Positions 18,243-25,176 of a DNA stretch of 61,753 nucleotides are shown piece by piece (positions within the stretch are counted from its first letter, which is position 1; each line of letters begins with the position of its first letter). The DNA is from Candidatus Kapaibacterium sp. GTDB taxonomy: Bacteria > Bacteroidota > Ignavibacteria > Kapaibacteriales > Kapaibacteriaceae. The notes under the pieces are model-generated. The model worked only from the letters and a program-made list of their open reading frames with translations, was not told the origin of the DNA and did no database searches. The stretch is from contig JALHPC010000013.1 in NCBI GenBank assembly GCA_022842685.1, forward strand, positions 1-61,753, given 5' to 3'. Made by a program: the position numbers and the translations under genes.

Positions 18243-19075
18243 GTTAGGATGTCCTTTCGTCGAATAATGATATGTGCCGCCGCTAGGCAGGCAATGATAT
18301 GTCCTGCCAGCACGCTGGCCGATGTTGCTACACGAGCCCAGTTCACGTCTTGGTCGAACAGGTTCCGCCAGCCCGACATGTGATTGGTAAACAGTGCTGG
18401 ACGGATATAGTCGAAGATCGGTATGCTAATGGCAGACAAAATGGTAAACACAATGATAATCGCCATCGTTGTCATGATTGGACCGATAGCATTCTCGACA
18501 AGTGCCGAGAACAGGAAGGCAATCGACGACACGGTCATCATACTCAGAGCTGCAAATCCGTAGGCCGCCACAAATCGCCATGCAACATCGCTCGCTGGCA
18601 GGATCGTGATGGTGCTTCGAATAACGACCAATTCGCCCGTTCCTAGAAAGGCCAAGCCCAGTCCAAGACTCAGCAGCGCCATCCACAGAATCAGCAGATT
18701 GGTATAGGTCATCGAAGCAATCCACTTTGCCCACACAATCGTACTGCGGCGAATTGGGCGTAGAAAAATCAGTCGATACGTACCGCCTGTGGCCTCGCCA
18801 GCAAGGATATCACCAGCAACGAGAGTTACCAAGAACGGCACATGCACGTAGAGCATGCCCAAGATGATGTAGGCCACGGTATAGCCATTCATCAGATTGC
18901 CGGCAAACGTAAACTGTTGTTGCAAGGCTGCGGTGGCGAAGCCAAAAAACATGTTTCCTTCGGCGCCCATGGCAACTACCACCACCGGTATCAGCAGTCC
19001 CAAAGCGATAAAACCAATAAACGTGCGCCACTTCGAAAACACCTTCGCCAGTTCTACCCGTAATGCAGCAATCAT
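18239..19075 (-). CDS. ABC-2 type transporter permease
   Basis: A 278-aa integral membrane protein with about six hydrophobic segments, beginning LRVELAKVFSKWRTFIG, the usual amphipathic start of ABC-2 permeases, and containing LVAGDILAGEATGGTYR between segments two and three, the conserved ABC-2 loop. It overlaps the ATPase gene upstream (ATGA, 19072-19075) and the LolA-like gene downstream. Forms the membrane part of a three-gene export system; substrate unknown. Confidence 0.85.
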   Translation of the reverse strand: MIAALRVELAKVFSKWRTFIGFIALGLLIPVVVVAMGAEGNMFFGFATAALQQQFTFAGNLMNGYTVAYIILGMLYVHVPFLVTLVAGDILAGEATGGTYRLIFLRPIRRSTIVWAKWIASMTYTNLLILWMALLSLGLGLAFLGTGELVVIRSTITILPASDVAWRFVAAYGFAALSMMTVSSIAFLFSALVENAIGPIMTTMAIIIVFTILSAISIPIFDYIRPALFTNHMSGWRNLFDQDVNWARVATSASVLAGHIIACLAAAHIIIRRKDILT

Positions 19076-19986
19076 GCTGCCTCCTTAGTAAGGTTTAGGA
19101 AGTACTCCTCGAGCGATCGTACTGGCACCACGGCCTCTACGCGCACGTCGGCACTCACCAGGCCATCAACGATGTCGGCCACATGTTTGCGCTCCGCCAT
19201 TATCACCACGGCACCATCGGCACGTTGTACTTCGCCTTCGATAAGGGGCATCGCTTCGAGCGCCGAAGCGGCGCGGAGCACGTCGGGCGTCGAAATGGTA
19301 ATCTTCAGTTTGCCTGCGTTCAGCAGGTCTTGCACTGCCCCCTCTACAATGGCCTTACCACGGTTGATGATCACCATGCGGTTGGCAGTAAGTTCTACTT
19401 CGGGAAGAATGTGCGAGCTCAAGAAAATGGTCTTCTTGTGGTCGGCACTCAGCGACAAAATCAGCTCTCGGATATCCTTCATCCCATGTGGGTCGAGGCC
19501 CGTGGTGGGCTCGTCGAGAATTATCAGGTCGGGATTATGCAGCAATGCCTGGGCAATGCCAAGGCGCTGCTTCATGCCATGCGAATACGTTTTTACCTTG
19601 CTGGCGGCTCTGTCGGCAAGCCCTACGATACCCAGTACGCGGTCGACGGCACGCGTCGAGATGTCGGCTCCGCTTAGGCGACCAACAAGTTCGAGGTTGC
19701 GCCGGGCCGAAAGATAGTTGTAGAAGTCGGGGCGCTCGACGATGGCGCCTACGCGGCGCAGGATCGCTTCGCGGTTGGTACGCAGGTCGAGACCAAAGAG
19801 GGAAATCGTGCCAGCCGTTGGCGTGATGAGCGACGTCATCATGCGGATGGTGGTGCTCTTGCCAGCGCCGTTCGGACCTAAGAAGCCGTACACGTCGCCG
19901 GCTTGCACCGTTAGGTCGAGGCCATCGACGGCCTGAAAGGTGCCATAGACCTTGCGAAGGCCCCGCACCTCGATGATTGAACTCAT
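19072..19986 (-). CDS. ABC transporter ATP-binding protein (ABC-2 / CcmA type)
   Basis: A 304-aa ATPase: Walker [11 protein letters not shown]-loop region, signature YSHGMKQRLGIAQALL, Walker B LIILDEPTTGLDPHG, and H-loop SSHILPEVE. The C-terminal ~80 residues are the extra domain typical of ABC-2 drug or polysaccharide exporters. First gene of the operon with the permease and the LolA-like protein. No TAnnTTTG element is seen close to its start. A CGATGCCCCTT word lies inside, read as AMPLI. Confidence 0.9.
   Translation of the reverse strand: MSSIIEVRGLRKVYGTFQAVDGLDLTVQAGDVYGFLGPNGAGKSTTIRMMTSLITPTAGTISLFGLDLRTNREAILRRVGAIVERPDFYNYLSARRNLELVGRLSGADISTRAVDRVLGIVGLADRAASKVKTYSHGMKQRLGIAQALLHNPDLIILDEPTTGLDPHGMKDIRELILSLSADHKKTIFLSSHILPEVELTANRMVIINRGKAIVEGAVQDLLNAGKLKITISTPDVLRAASALEAMPLIEGEVQRADGAVVIMAERKHVADIVDGLVSADVRVEAVVPVRSLEEYFLNLTKEAA
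19243..19253 (-). repeat. CGATGCCCCTT word, copy 3
   Basis: Exact copy inside the ABC ATPase gene, in the coding direction; encodes part of AMPLI. Confidence 0.8.
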
Positions 19987-20043
19987 AGTGTGATTGCTTG
20001 TGAGCCGCCGTCAACGAAATGCAAGGGCGAATAGTTCAGATGC

Positions 20044-20312
20044 GCTTCGCGGGACGCCTAACCCACAGACCCGGCGTCTCGCCGGGACTGCCTCCGGCGG
20101 TGGTGGGATAATATTATGTCTTGTGCAATACCCTTGGGCCGCCGGAGGCAGTTCCGACCAGAGGCCGGGGCCGGAGTCGTCCTCTTGCTGGAGCAGCGGT
20201 TATGCCGGAGACAGGTTTACGGTCACTATAGCCGAACGACGGGCCCAGGTGATGGCAGCAAGCTTCACAATTTCTCTTTGCATATCATTCAACAACAACA
20301 GCGTCTCGGGAC
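20044..20312. repeat. 269-bp tandem repeat, unit A
   Basis: First of two near-identical head-to-tail units starting GCTTCGCGGGACGCC. It contains a hairpin CCCGGCG-tct-CGCCGGG and a larger inverted repeat: a 17-base arm ending CTCCGGCGG pairs, with one mismatch, with an arm starting CCGCCGGAGG about 44 bases later. A 27-codon minus-strand frame starting MQREIVKLAAIT is present in both units. No larger gene is supported in the 661-base gap 19987-20647. Confidence 0.85.
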
Positions 20313-20581
20313 GCTTCGCGGGACGCCTAACCCACAGGCCAGCGGTCTAGCCGAAACCGCCTCCGGCGGTGGTGGGATAATATTATGTCTTGTGCAATAC
20401 CCTTGGGCCGCCAGAGGCAGTTCCGACCAGAGGCCGGGGCCGGAGTCGTCCTCTTGCTGGAGCAGCGGTTATGCCGGAGACAGCTTTACGGTAACTATGG
20501 CCGAACGACGGGCCCAGGTGATGGCAGCAAGCTTCACAAATTCTCTTTGCATATCATTCAACAACAACAGCGTCTCGGGAC
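20313..20581. repeat. 269-bp tandem repeat, unit B
   Basis: Second unit, same length. Most differences from unit A fall in the palindromic part, where the arms are less well paired (CCGCCAGAGG instead of CCGCCGGAGG). The minus-strand mini-frame reads MQREFVKLAAIT here. Confidence 0.85.
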
Positions 20582-20647
20582 GCTTCGCGGGACGCCTACC
20601 CCACAGTCCCGGCGAGACGCCGGGACTGTGGGGTAGGCGGCAAGTTG
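20582..20647. repeat. truncated third repeat start with 21-bp perfect palindrome
   Basis: Begins like units A and B but turns into a perfect 21-bp inverted repeat, arms 20593-20613 and 20619-20639 with a 5-nt loop, directly after the murD stop. It would be transcribed at the end of the murD operon and could act as a terminator or mRNA end; there is no T-run. Confidence 0.65.
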
Positions 20648-21976
20648 TTATTCCATGTCCGTTACAACGTGCTTAAACGCTTCGCCGCGATGCTCGAAGT
20701 TGTCGAACATGTCGAAGCTCTTGCACGCAGGGGAGAATAGCACAACGTCGTCGGCCTCGGCAAGCGACGTGGCAGTAGCCACAGCTTCGGCAAGCGACGC
20801 GGCCTGAACGCAGCGCTTCGACGTACACCAGTGATTGAATATCGCTGGCCCCTCTTCGCCGATGCATACAATGGCACGCACATGCTGTGCTACCACGTCG
20901 TCGAGTGCGGTGTAGTCGTTCGCATCGCCACGGCCACCAGCAATCCACACAATGGGGCGGTCGTAACTCGACAGCGCATACCATGCGGCGTTGATGTTTG
21001 TTGCTTTGGAGTCGTTTACATAACGAATGCCATTCAAGGTGCGCACAGGTTCCAATCTGTGTTCGACACCCGAAAAGGATTCGAGGGAATGGCGGAGGTC
21101 GTCGTTGCTAACCTCAAAGGCTCTGGCGGCTACGGCGGCCGCCATGGAGTTGTACATATTGTGCAACCCCGGTAGGCCCAGTCGTTTAACGGGCATGAAA
21201 AACTCCTCTTTATGCGGTGATCCGGCCGCAATCACTAGTTGGCCATCTCGTATGCATGCGCCCTGCTGCTGGGTGCCTGCACTGATGAAGACCACGTTCC
21301 CGCGTGCCACCGACGCCGCCCCAGCTGCATGGGGTTCGTCGACGTTCAAAATTACGGTGTCTGTGGAGTTTTGATATTGGCAAATTTTCCACTTAGCATG
21401 CACATACTGTTCAAAAGTGCCATGATACGCCAAATGGTCCGGCGTGATGTTGAGGATACAAGCCACGCGCGGAGCGAACGACGTGCACGTGTCTAGCTGA
21501 TAACTGCTTACTTCGGCTACAACGATGGTGTCGCTGGTCAATGTATCAACAACGTCCGACAATGGCGTTCCAACATTCCCCACGGCCACGGCAGTCCGCC
21601 CCGACGCGTTCAGTATGTGTGTGGTCAACATCGTCGTCGTGGTCTTGCCATTTGTGCCAGTAATGCCAACCACTGGGTTGTTGCAGTGACGCCATGCAAA
21701 TTCTAACTCGCCAATGCTTTCGATGGTATGATGCAGTGCCCCTTGTCGAATGGGACTTGTTGGCGGAATGCCGGGCGAGAGCACGAGCAGGTCGGCTTCG
21801 AAGTCGGCATTGGTGTGGGGGCCCACTCGCAGCGGAATCCCTAAACGTGCTAGCTCATCGGCGTCGGTTGGTGATGGTGGTGCTAGCGACGTTACGGCTA
21901 CGGTATGGCCCAGACGTTTGGCTAGGCGGGCGGCGGCAATGCCGCTGCGGGCGGCTCCGGCTACGGTGATATGCAT
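20648..21976 (-). CDS. murD: UDP-N-acetylmuramoylalanine--D-glutamate ligase
   Basis: A 442-aa Mur ligase adding D-glutamate to UDP-MurNAc-L-Ala in cytoplasmic peptidoglycan synthesis. ATP-binding GTNGKTTTTMLTTHIL sits near residue 108, followed by VAEVSSYQLDT, which is the MurD form of the central-domain motif, ILNITPDHLAYHG, and the C-terminal YVNDSKATN and WIAGGRG. N-terminal Rossmann-like domain VAGAARSGIAAARLAKRLG binds the UDP part. Last gene of a glmM-to-murD operon, 30 bases after the polyprenyl synthase, but with its own TATTTTCG element just upstream. Confidence 0.93.
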   Translation of the reverse strand: MHITVAGAARSGIAAARLAKRLGHTVAVTSLAPPSPTDADELARLGIPLRVGPHTNADFEADLLVLSPGIPPTSPIRQGALHHTIESIGELEFAWRHCNNPVVGITGTNGKTTTTMLTTHILNASGRTAVAVGNVGTPLSDVVDTLTSDTIVVAEVSSYQLDTCTSFAPRVACILNITPDHLAYHGTFEQYVHAKWKICQYQNSTDTVILNVDEPHAAGAASVARGNVVFISAGTQQQGACIRDGQLVIAAGSPHKEEFFMPVKRLGLPGLHNMYNSMAAAVAARAFEVSNDDLRHSLESFSGVEHRLEPVRTLNGIRYVNDSKATNINAAWYALSSYDRPIVWIAGGRGDANDYTALDDVVAQHVRAIVCIGEEGPAIFNHWCTSKRCVQAASLAEAVATATSLAEADDVVLFSPACKSFDMFDNFEHRGEAFKHVVTDME

Positions 21977-21981
21977 AGCCG

Positions 21982-21989
21982 CGAAAATA
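21982..21989 (-). promoter_or_regulatory. TATTTTCG -7 element of murD
   Basis: Fits TAnnTTyG and ends 5 nt before the murD ATG, inside the short intergenic gap of an operon; suggests an internal leaderless promoter. Confidence 0.45.
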
Positions 21990-22006
21990 CGCTGCGGGTG
22001 ACGTGC

Positions 22007-23002
22007 TTAGGTAGTGCGATGCATAAGCTGCTGAGCAAGGTCGGCTAAACGGTCGCGGGCGGCCGACGGTGGAAGCTGTTCCAAGTAGCCAAAGGCGGCA
22101 TTGGTAGTGCTCTGTACCTTGGTGCGCGCATCGGCAAGAACGCCCATAGCTTCCAAGGCATTCCGCATGCTCTCTACTTGATCTGCAGGGATGCCACCGT
22201 CTGCAAAAAACCGATTCATAAGCTCCACGTGGTCGGGCATGGTTGCTCGCTGGCGGGCAGCAAGCACCAGCCAAGTACGCTTGCCTTCAACAAGGTCGCC
22301 ACCCGGCGTCTTGCCAAACGAGGCGTCGCCAGTAACGTCCAATAGGTCGTCCTGAAGCTGGAAGGCAATCCCAAGATTTCGTGCAAAGAGCCGCAACGCG
22401 CGTACATGCAACTCCGGTGCGTTGGCCACGGTGGCTCCAATGGCTACACTCATCTCCAACAACTTGGCAGTCTTCTTGGTAATCATGTCCTCGTACTGCT
22501 CCTCGGTCACATCATGCCGCGTTTGGAACTCGAGGTCTAACGCCTGGCCATCGCAGACGTCGATAAGGCCCGTCGAAAAGGCCGCTACCACATCCATTGG
22601 ATGCTTGGAATGCCGGGCCGATTGCTCAAGCTCGCGCATGGCAATGCCCATCATTACATCGCCAGCAAGAATAGCCACACTATCGCCCCATCGTACATGT
22701 ACCGTCTCGCGTCCACGCCGCAGAGCAGACCGATCCATGATGTCGTCGTGCACCAACGTAAACACGTGCAGAAGCTCGACGGCCACGGCCGCAGGTATCG
22801 CTGGCTGCCAGGGGGCACCACATGCTTCGGCAGCAAGGAGAACTAAGAGCGGACGTATGCGCTTGCCGCCAGCGTCGAACAGGTAGCGTACGGGTTCGTA
22901 CAGACTTATGGGCGAAGCGTAACGCTCAAGAACATCCGAAAGGTGGGCGTCGATCGATGCAAGATATGCCTGTTGCGATGCCTGTGCAGCGGCCATAATC
23001 AT
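22007..23002 (-). CDS. polyprenyl diphosphate synthase
   Basis: A 331-aa trans-isoprenyl diphosphate synthase. The first Asp-rich motif is VHDDIMD, preceded by ELLHVFTLVH, the second is FQLQDDLLD; GGKRIRPLLVLL is the usual substrate-binding start. Bulky residues upstream of the first Asp motif that cap chain length are not conclusive, so product length (C20 to C40) is open; menaquinone side-chain synthesis is the likely role. Start 23002 overlaps the fni stop (ATGA); the longer frame upstream is fni sequence. 996 bp, same operon as fni and murD. Confidence 0.88.
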   Translation of the reverse strand: MIMAAAQASQQAYLASIDAHLSDVLERYASPISLYEPVRYLFDAGGKRIRPLLVLLAAEACGAPWQPAIPAAVAVELLHVFTLVHDDIMDRSALRRGRETVHVRWGDSVAILAGDVMMGIAMRELEQSARHSKHPMDVVAAFSTGLIDVCDGQALDLEFQTRHDVTEEQYEDMITKKTAKLLEMSVAIGATVANAPELHVRALRLFARNLGIAFQLQDDLLDVTGDASFGKTPGGDLVEGKRTWLVLAARQRATMPDHVELMNRFFADGGIPADQVESMRNALEAMGVLADARTKVQSTTNAAFGYLEQLPPSAARDRLADLAQQLMHRTT

Positions 23003-24045
23003 CGGGTATGAGAATAAGTGAACGGGGCGCGTTGCAGCGCCGCTACCGACGCCGAACCCGTGAGGAACATCCACTGACGCAGGTGCAGTTCCCATTCTGC
23101 CATCATGGCAACGCCGGCTTCGACGCCACCGGCTAGCACGGCCTGTAATAGGGGACGTGCTACCCCACAGGCTGCTGCACCCATGGCAATGGCCTTGGCA
23201 ACAACGGGGCCGCTAACAATGCCTCCCGACGCAAGCATGGGAATGGCCGCAGCATCGCAGTGTGGGCGGCACTCATACAAACATCGGGCTGTGGGAATGC
23301 CTACGTCCCACAGGTGATCGACAGTTTCGGGACGAGGATGGCGTAAGATTTCGACGCCTGCCCATGATGTTCCCCCGGCTCCTGCAACGTCGACTCCATT
23401 CACGCCACAAGCAATCAGCCGCTGCGCCACGTGTTCACCTATACCGGCACCAACTTCCTTTACCACTATGGGTAGGGGGCACTGTTCAACAGCGGCGGCG
23501 ATAGCCGCCGCCACGCCCGAAAACTCGGCTTCGCCTTCGGGCTGCAGCAGCTCTTGCAATGGGTTCAGATGGATAGCCAGCACGTCGAGCTCTACAACAT
23601 CGAGCAAACGCCCTAGGTTGTCGGAAAGCGTGCTCTGCTTATGCCATCGTGCCACTTGCACGGCGCCTACATTGCCAATCACGAGGGGAGGGCGATGATG
23701 CATCACACTGCGAAACGTAGCGGCAAGACTGGGGTCGTCGACGGCCGCTCGCATCGAGCCCAAGCCCATGCCAATGCCTACCTCACAGCAAACCTCGGCC
23801 AGCATGGCATTAATCCGCTCTGCGTCTGCATAGCCCCCTGTCATGCCACTGGCATAGAGTGGAAGGGATAGCCGACGCCCAAACAGCGGCGTCGTGGTGT
23901 CGACCTGGGCCATGTCGATATCGGGCATGGCATTGTACACCAGTTCGACGTGTTCGAAGCCCGTGGTGCGCTCACGGAAGGTAACGTCGCGCGAGGCGAC
24001 GAGGTCTACATGATCTTGCTTGCGCTGGCGAATGTTGTGCGACAC
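22999..24045 (-). CDS. fni: isopentenyl-diphosphate delta-isomerase, type 2
   Basis: A 348-aa FMN-dependent isomerase interconverting IPP and DMAPP. Family signatures are RQRKQDHVDLV at the N-terminus, LYASGMTGG, GIGMGLGSMRAA, VIGNVGAVQV, IVVKEVGAGI and VDVAGAGGTSWAGVE. Starts with GTG 24045; a TAGTTTCG element ends 5 nt before it. It directly feeds the next gene, the polyprenyl synthase, which overlaps by four bases. Confidence 0.92.
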   Translation of the reverse strand: MSHNIRQRKQDHVDLVASRDVTFRERTTGFEHVELVYNAMPDIDMAQVDTTTPLFGRRLSLPLYASGMTGGYADAERINAMLAEVCCEVGIGMGLGSMRAAVDDPSLAATFRSVMHHRPPLVIGNVGAVQVARWHKQSTLSDNLGRLLDVVELDVLAIHLNPLQELLQPEGEAEFSGVAAAIAAAVEQCPLPIVVKEVGAGIGEHVAQRLIACGVNGVDVAGAGGTSWAGVEILRHPRPETVDHLWDVGIPTARCLYECRPHCDAAAIPMLASGGIVSGPVVAKAIAMGAAACGVARPLLQAVLAGGVEAGVAMMAEWELHLRQWMFLTGSASVAALQRAPFTYSHTR

Positions 24046-24050
24046 GGCTG

Positions 24051-24058
24051 CGAAACTA
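24051..24058 (-). promoter_or_regulatory. TAGTTTCG -7 element of fni
   Basis: Fits TAnnTTyG, 5 nt before the GTG start of fni, in the 24-base gap after dprA; probable internal leaderless promoter. Confidence 0.45.
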
Positions 24059-24069
24059 CCACGGGCAGA

Positions 24070-25140
24070 CTAGACAGAGCCGCTACGAGCAAAGCGAAGT
24101 CCTTCGAACTGACAAACCACGCCGGCAATTTCGAGCTCAAGAAGGTGCACCAGGGTCGTACCCACGTTTGTGCCTATGGCCACGGCAATCGCGTCGACGT
24201 GCATGGCACCACCGTCGAGCACATCCATAATGGCCTGTTGCTGCGGGCTCGATGCAGAAAAGGTGGCCAATGGTTCGCGCACAAGACGTCCAACACCTAG
24301 GTGTGCCGTTACATCCGTTGCGGTACAGACCATGGCTGCATGACCTGCGGCGATGAGAGCGTTGGTGCCGGCGCTGCGCGACGACGTAATGGGGCCTGGA
24401 ACGGCAAACAGTGCACGGCCGTGGCGTCGTGCAAATTCGGCGGTAATCAAGGCCCCGCCACGGGCTGCACTTTCAACCACCACAACGGCATGGCTAAGGC
24501 CGCTGATGATGCGGTTGCGTTGCGGAAAGAACGGTGGTAGGGCGGCCTGGCCGCACCGGTACTCGCTTACGATGGCGCCTCCGGCGTCGACGATCCTCGT
24601 GGCAAGGTCCGACGCCGAACGAGGCGATATACGATCGGTACCGCTGGCCACGGCTGCAATGGTAATGCCCCCCTGGCGCAGCGTACGCTCGTGCGCAACG
24701 GTATCGACGCCGGCTGCGAGGCCCGAGATGATGGCGCAGCCGTGGTCGACCCATTCGTCGACAAGTCGTTCGGTAACGGGCTTGCCGTATTGAGCCGTGC
24801 AAGCACGCGTACCCACAACACCAATGGCAGTCGTTTCTGTCGGCTGTAGTGTACCACGTACCCACAGTAATGCTGGCGGTGCGTCGATACTTCGAAGGCG
24901 CTGCGGATAGGCATCATGCCACCACGTTATCACCTGTGTGCCATTGCGGTCGGCTTTGTCGAGAGCCGCCGCTGCATGGCCGCGCAGCACGTCAAGGCCG
25001 TCATCAAGAAGTCCCGGCTGCGGCTGCAGCGCCTCGGCAAGCGATGCTGTTGTAGATACCAACCGAATAACATCGGCTGCTTCGAACGCGCGCAAGGATG
25101 CCAGCGCAACGATGTCGGAAAGTGGCCAGGTACTGTGCAT
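24070..25140 (-). CDS. dprA: DNA-processing protein DprA (RecA loader in transformation)
   Basis: A 356-aa DprA/Smf protein, which binds incoming single-stranded DNA and loads RecA during natural transformation. The Rossmann-fold core shows GVVGTRACTAQYG, IISGLAAGVDTVAH, FFPQRNRIISGLS and GALITAEFARRHGR; the C-terminal ~60 residues look like the winged-helix domain (MDVLDGGAMHVDAIAVAIG). Start MHSTWPLSD at 25140 follows CAAGGACACC. Lies 36 bases after the type IIG-like gene and 24 before fni. Together with comF at 31184 it is the basis for suspecting competence. Confidence 0.93.
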   Translation of the reverse strand: MHSTWPLSDIVALASLRAFEAADVIRLVSTTASLAEALQPQPGLLDDGLDVLRGHAAAALDKADRNGTQVITWWHDAYPQRLRSIDAPPALLWVRGTLQPTETTAIGVVGTRACTAQYGKPVTERLVDEWVDHGCAIISGLAAGVDTVAHERTLRQGGITIAAVASGTDRISPRSASDLATRIVDAGGAIVSEYRCGQAALPPFFPQRNRIISGLSHAVVVVESAARGGALITAEFARRHGRALFAVPGPITSSRSAGTNALIAAGHAAMVCTATDVTAHLGVGRLVREPLATFSASSPQQQAIMDVLDGGAMHVDAIAVAIGTNVGTTLVHLLELEIAGVVCQFEGLRFARSGSV

Positions 25141-25176
25141 GGTGTCCTTGTGGCACCAGCACGGCAAAATGTGACG

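Noticed and set aside
19994..20676. Plus-strand frames across the 269-bp repeats
   Set aside because: They run through palindromes and end in the murD gene antisense; low-complexity translations, no start signal.
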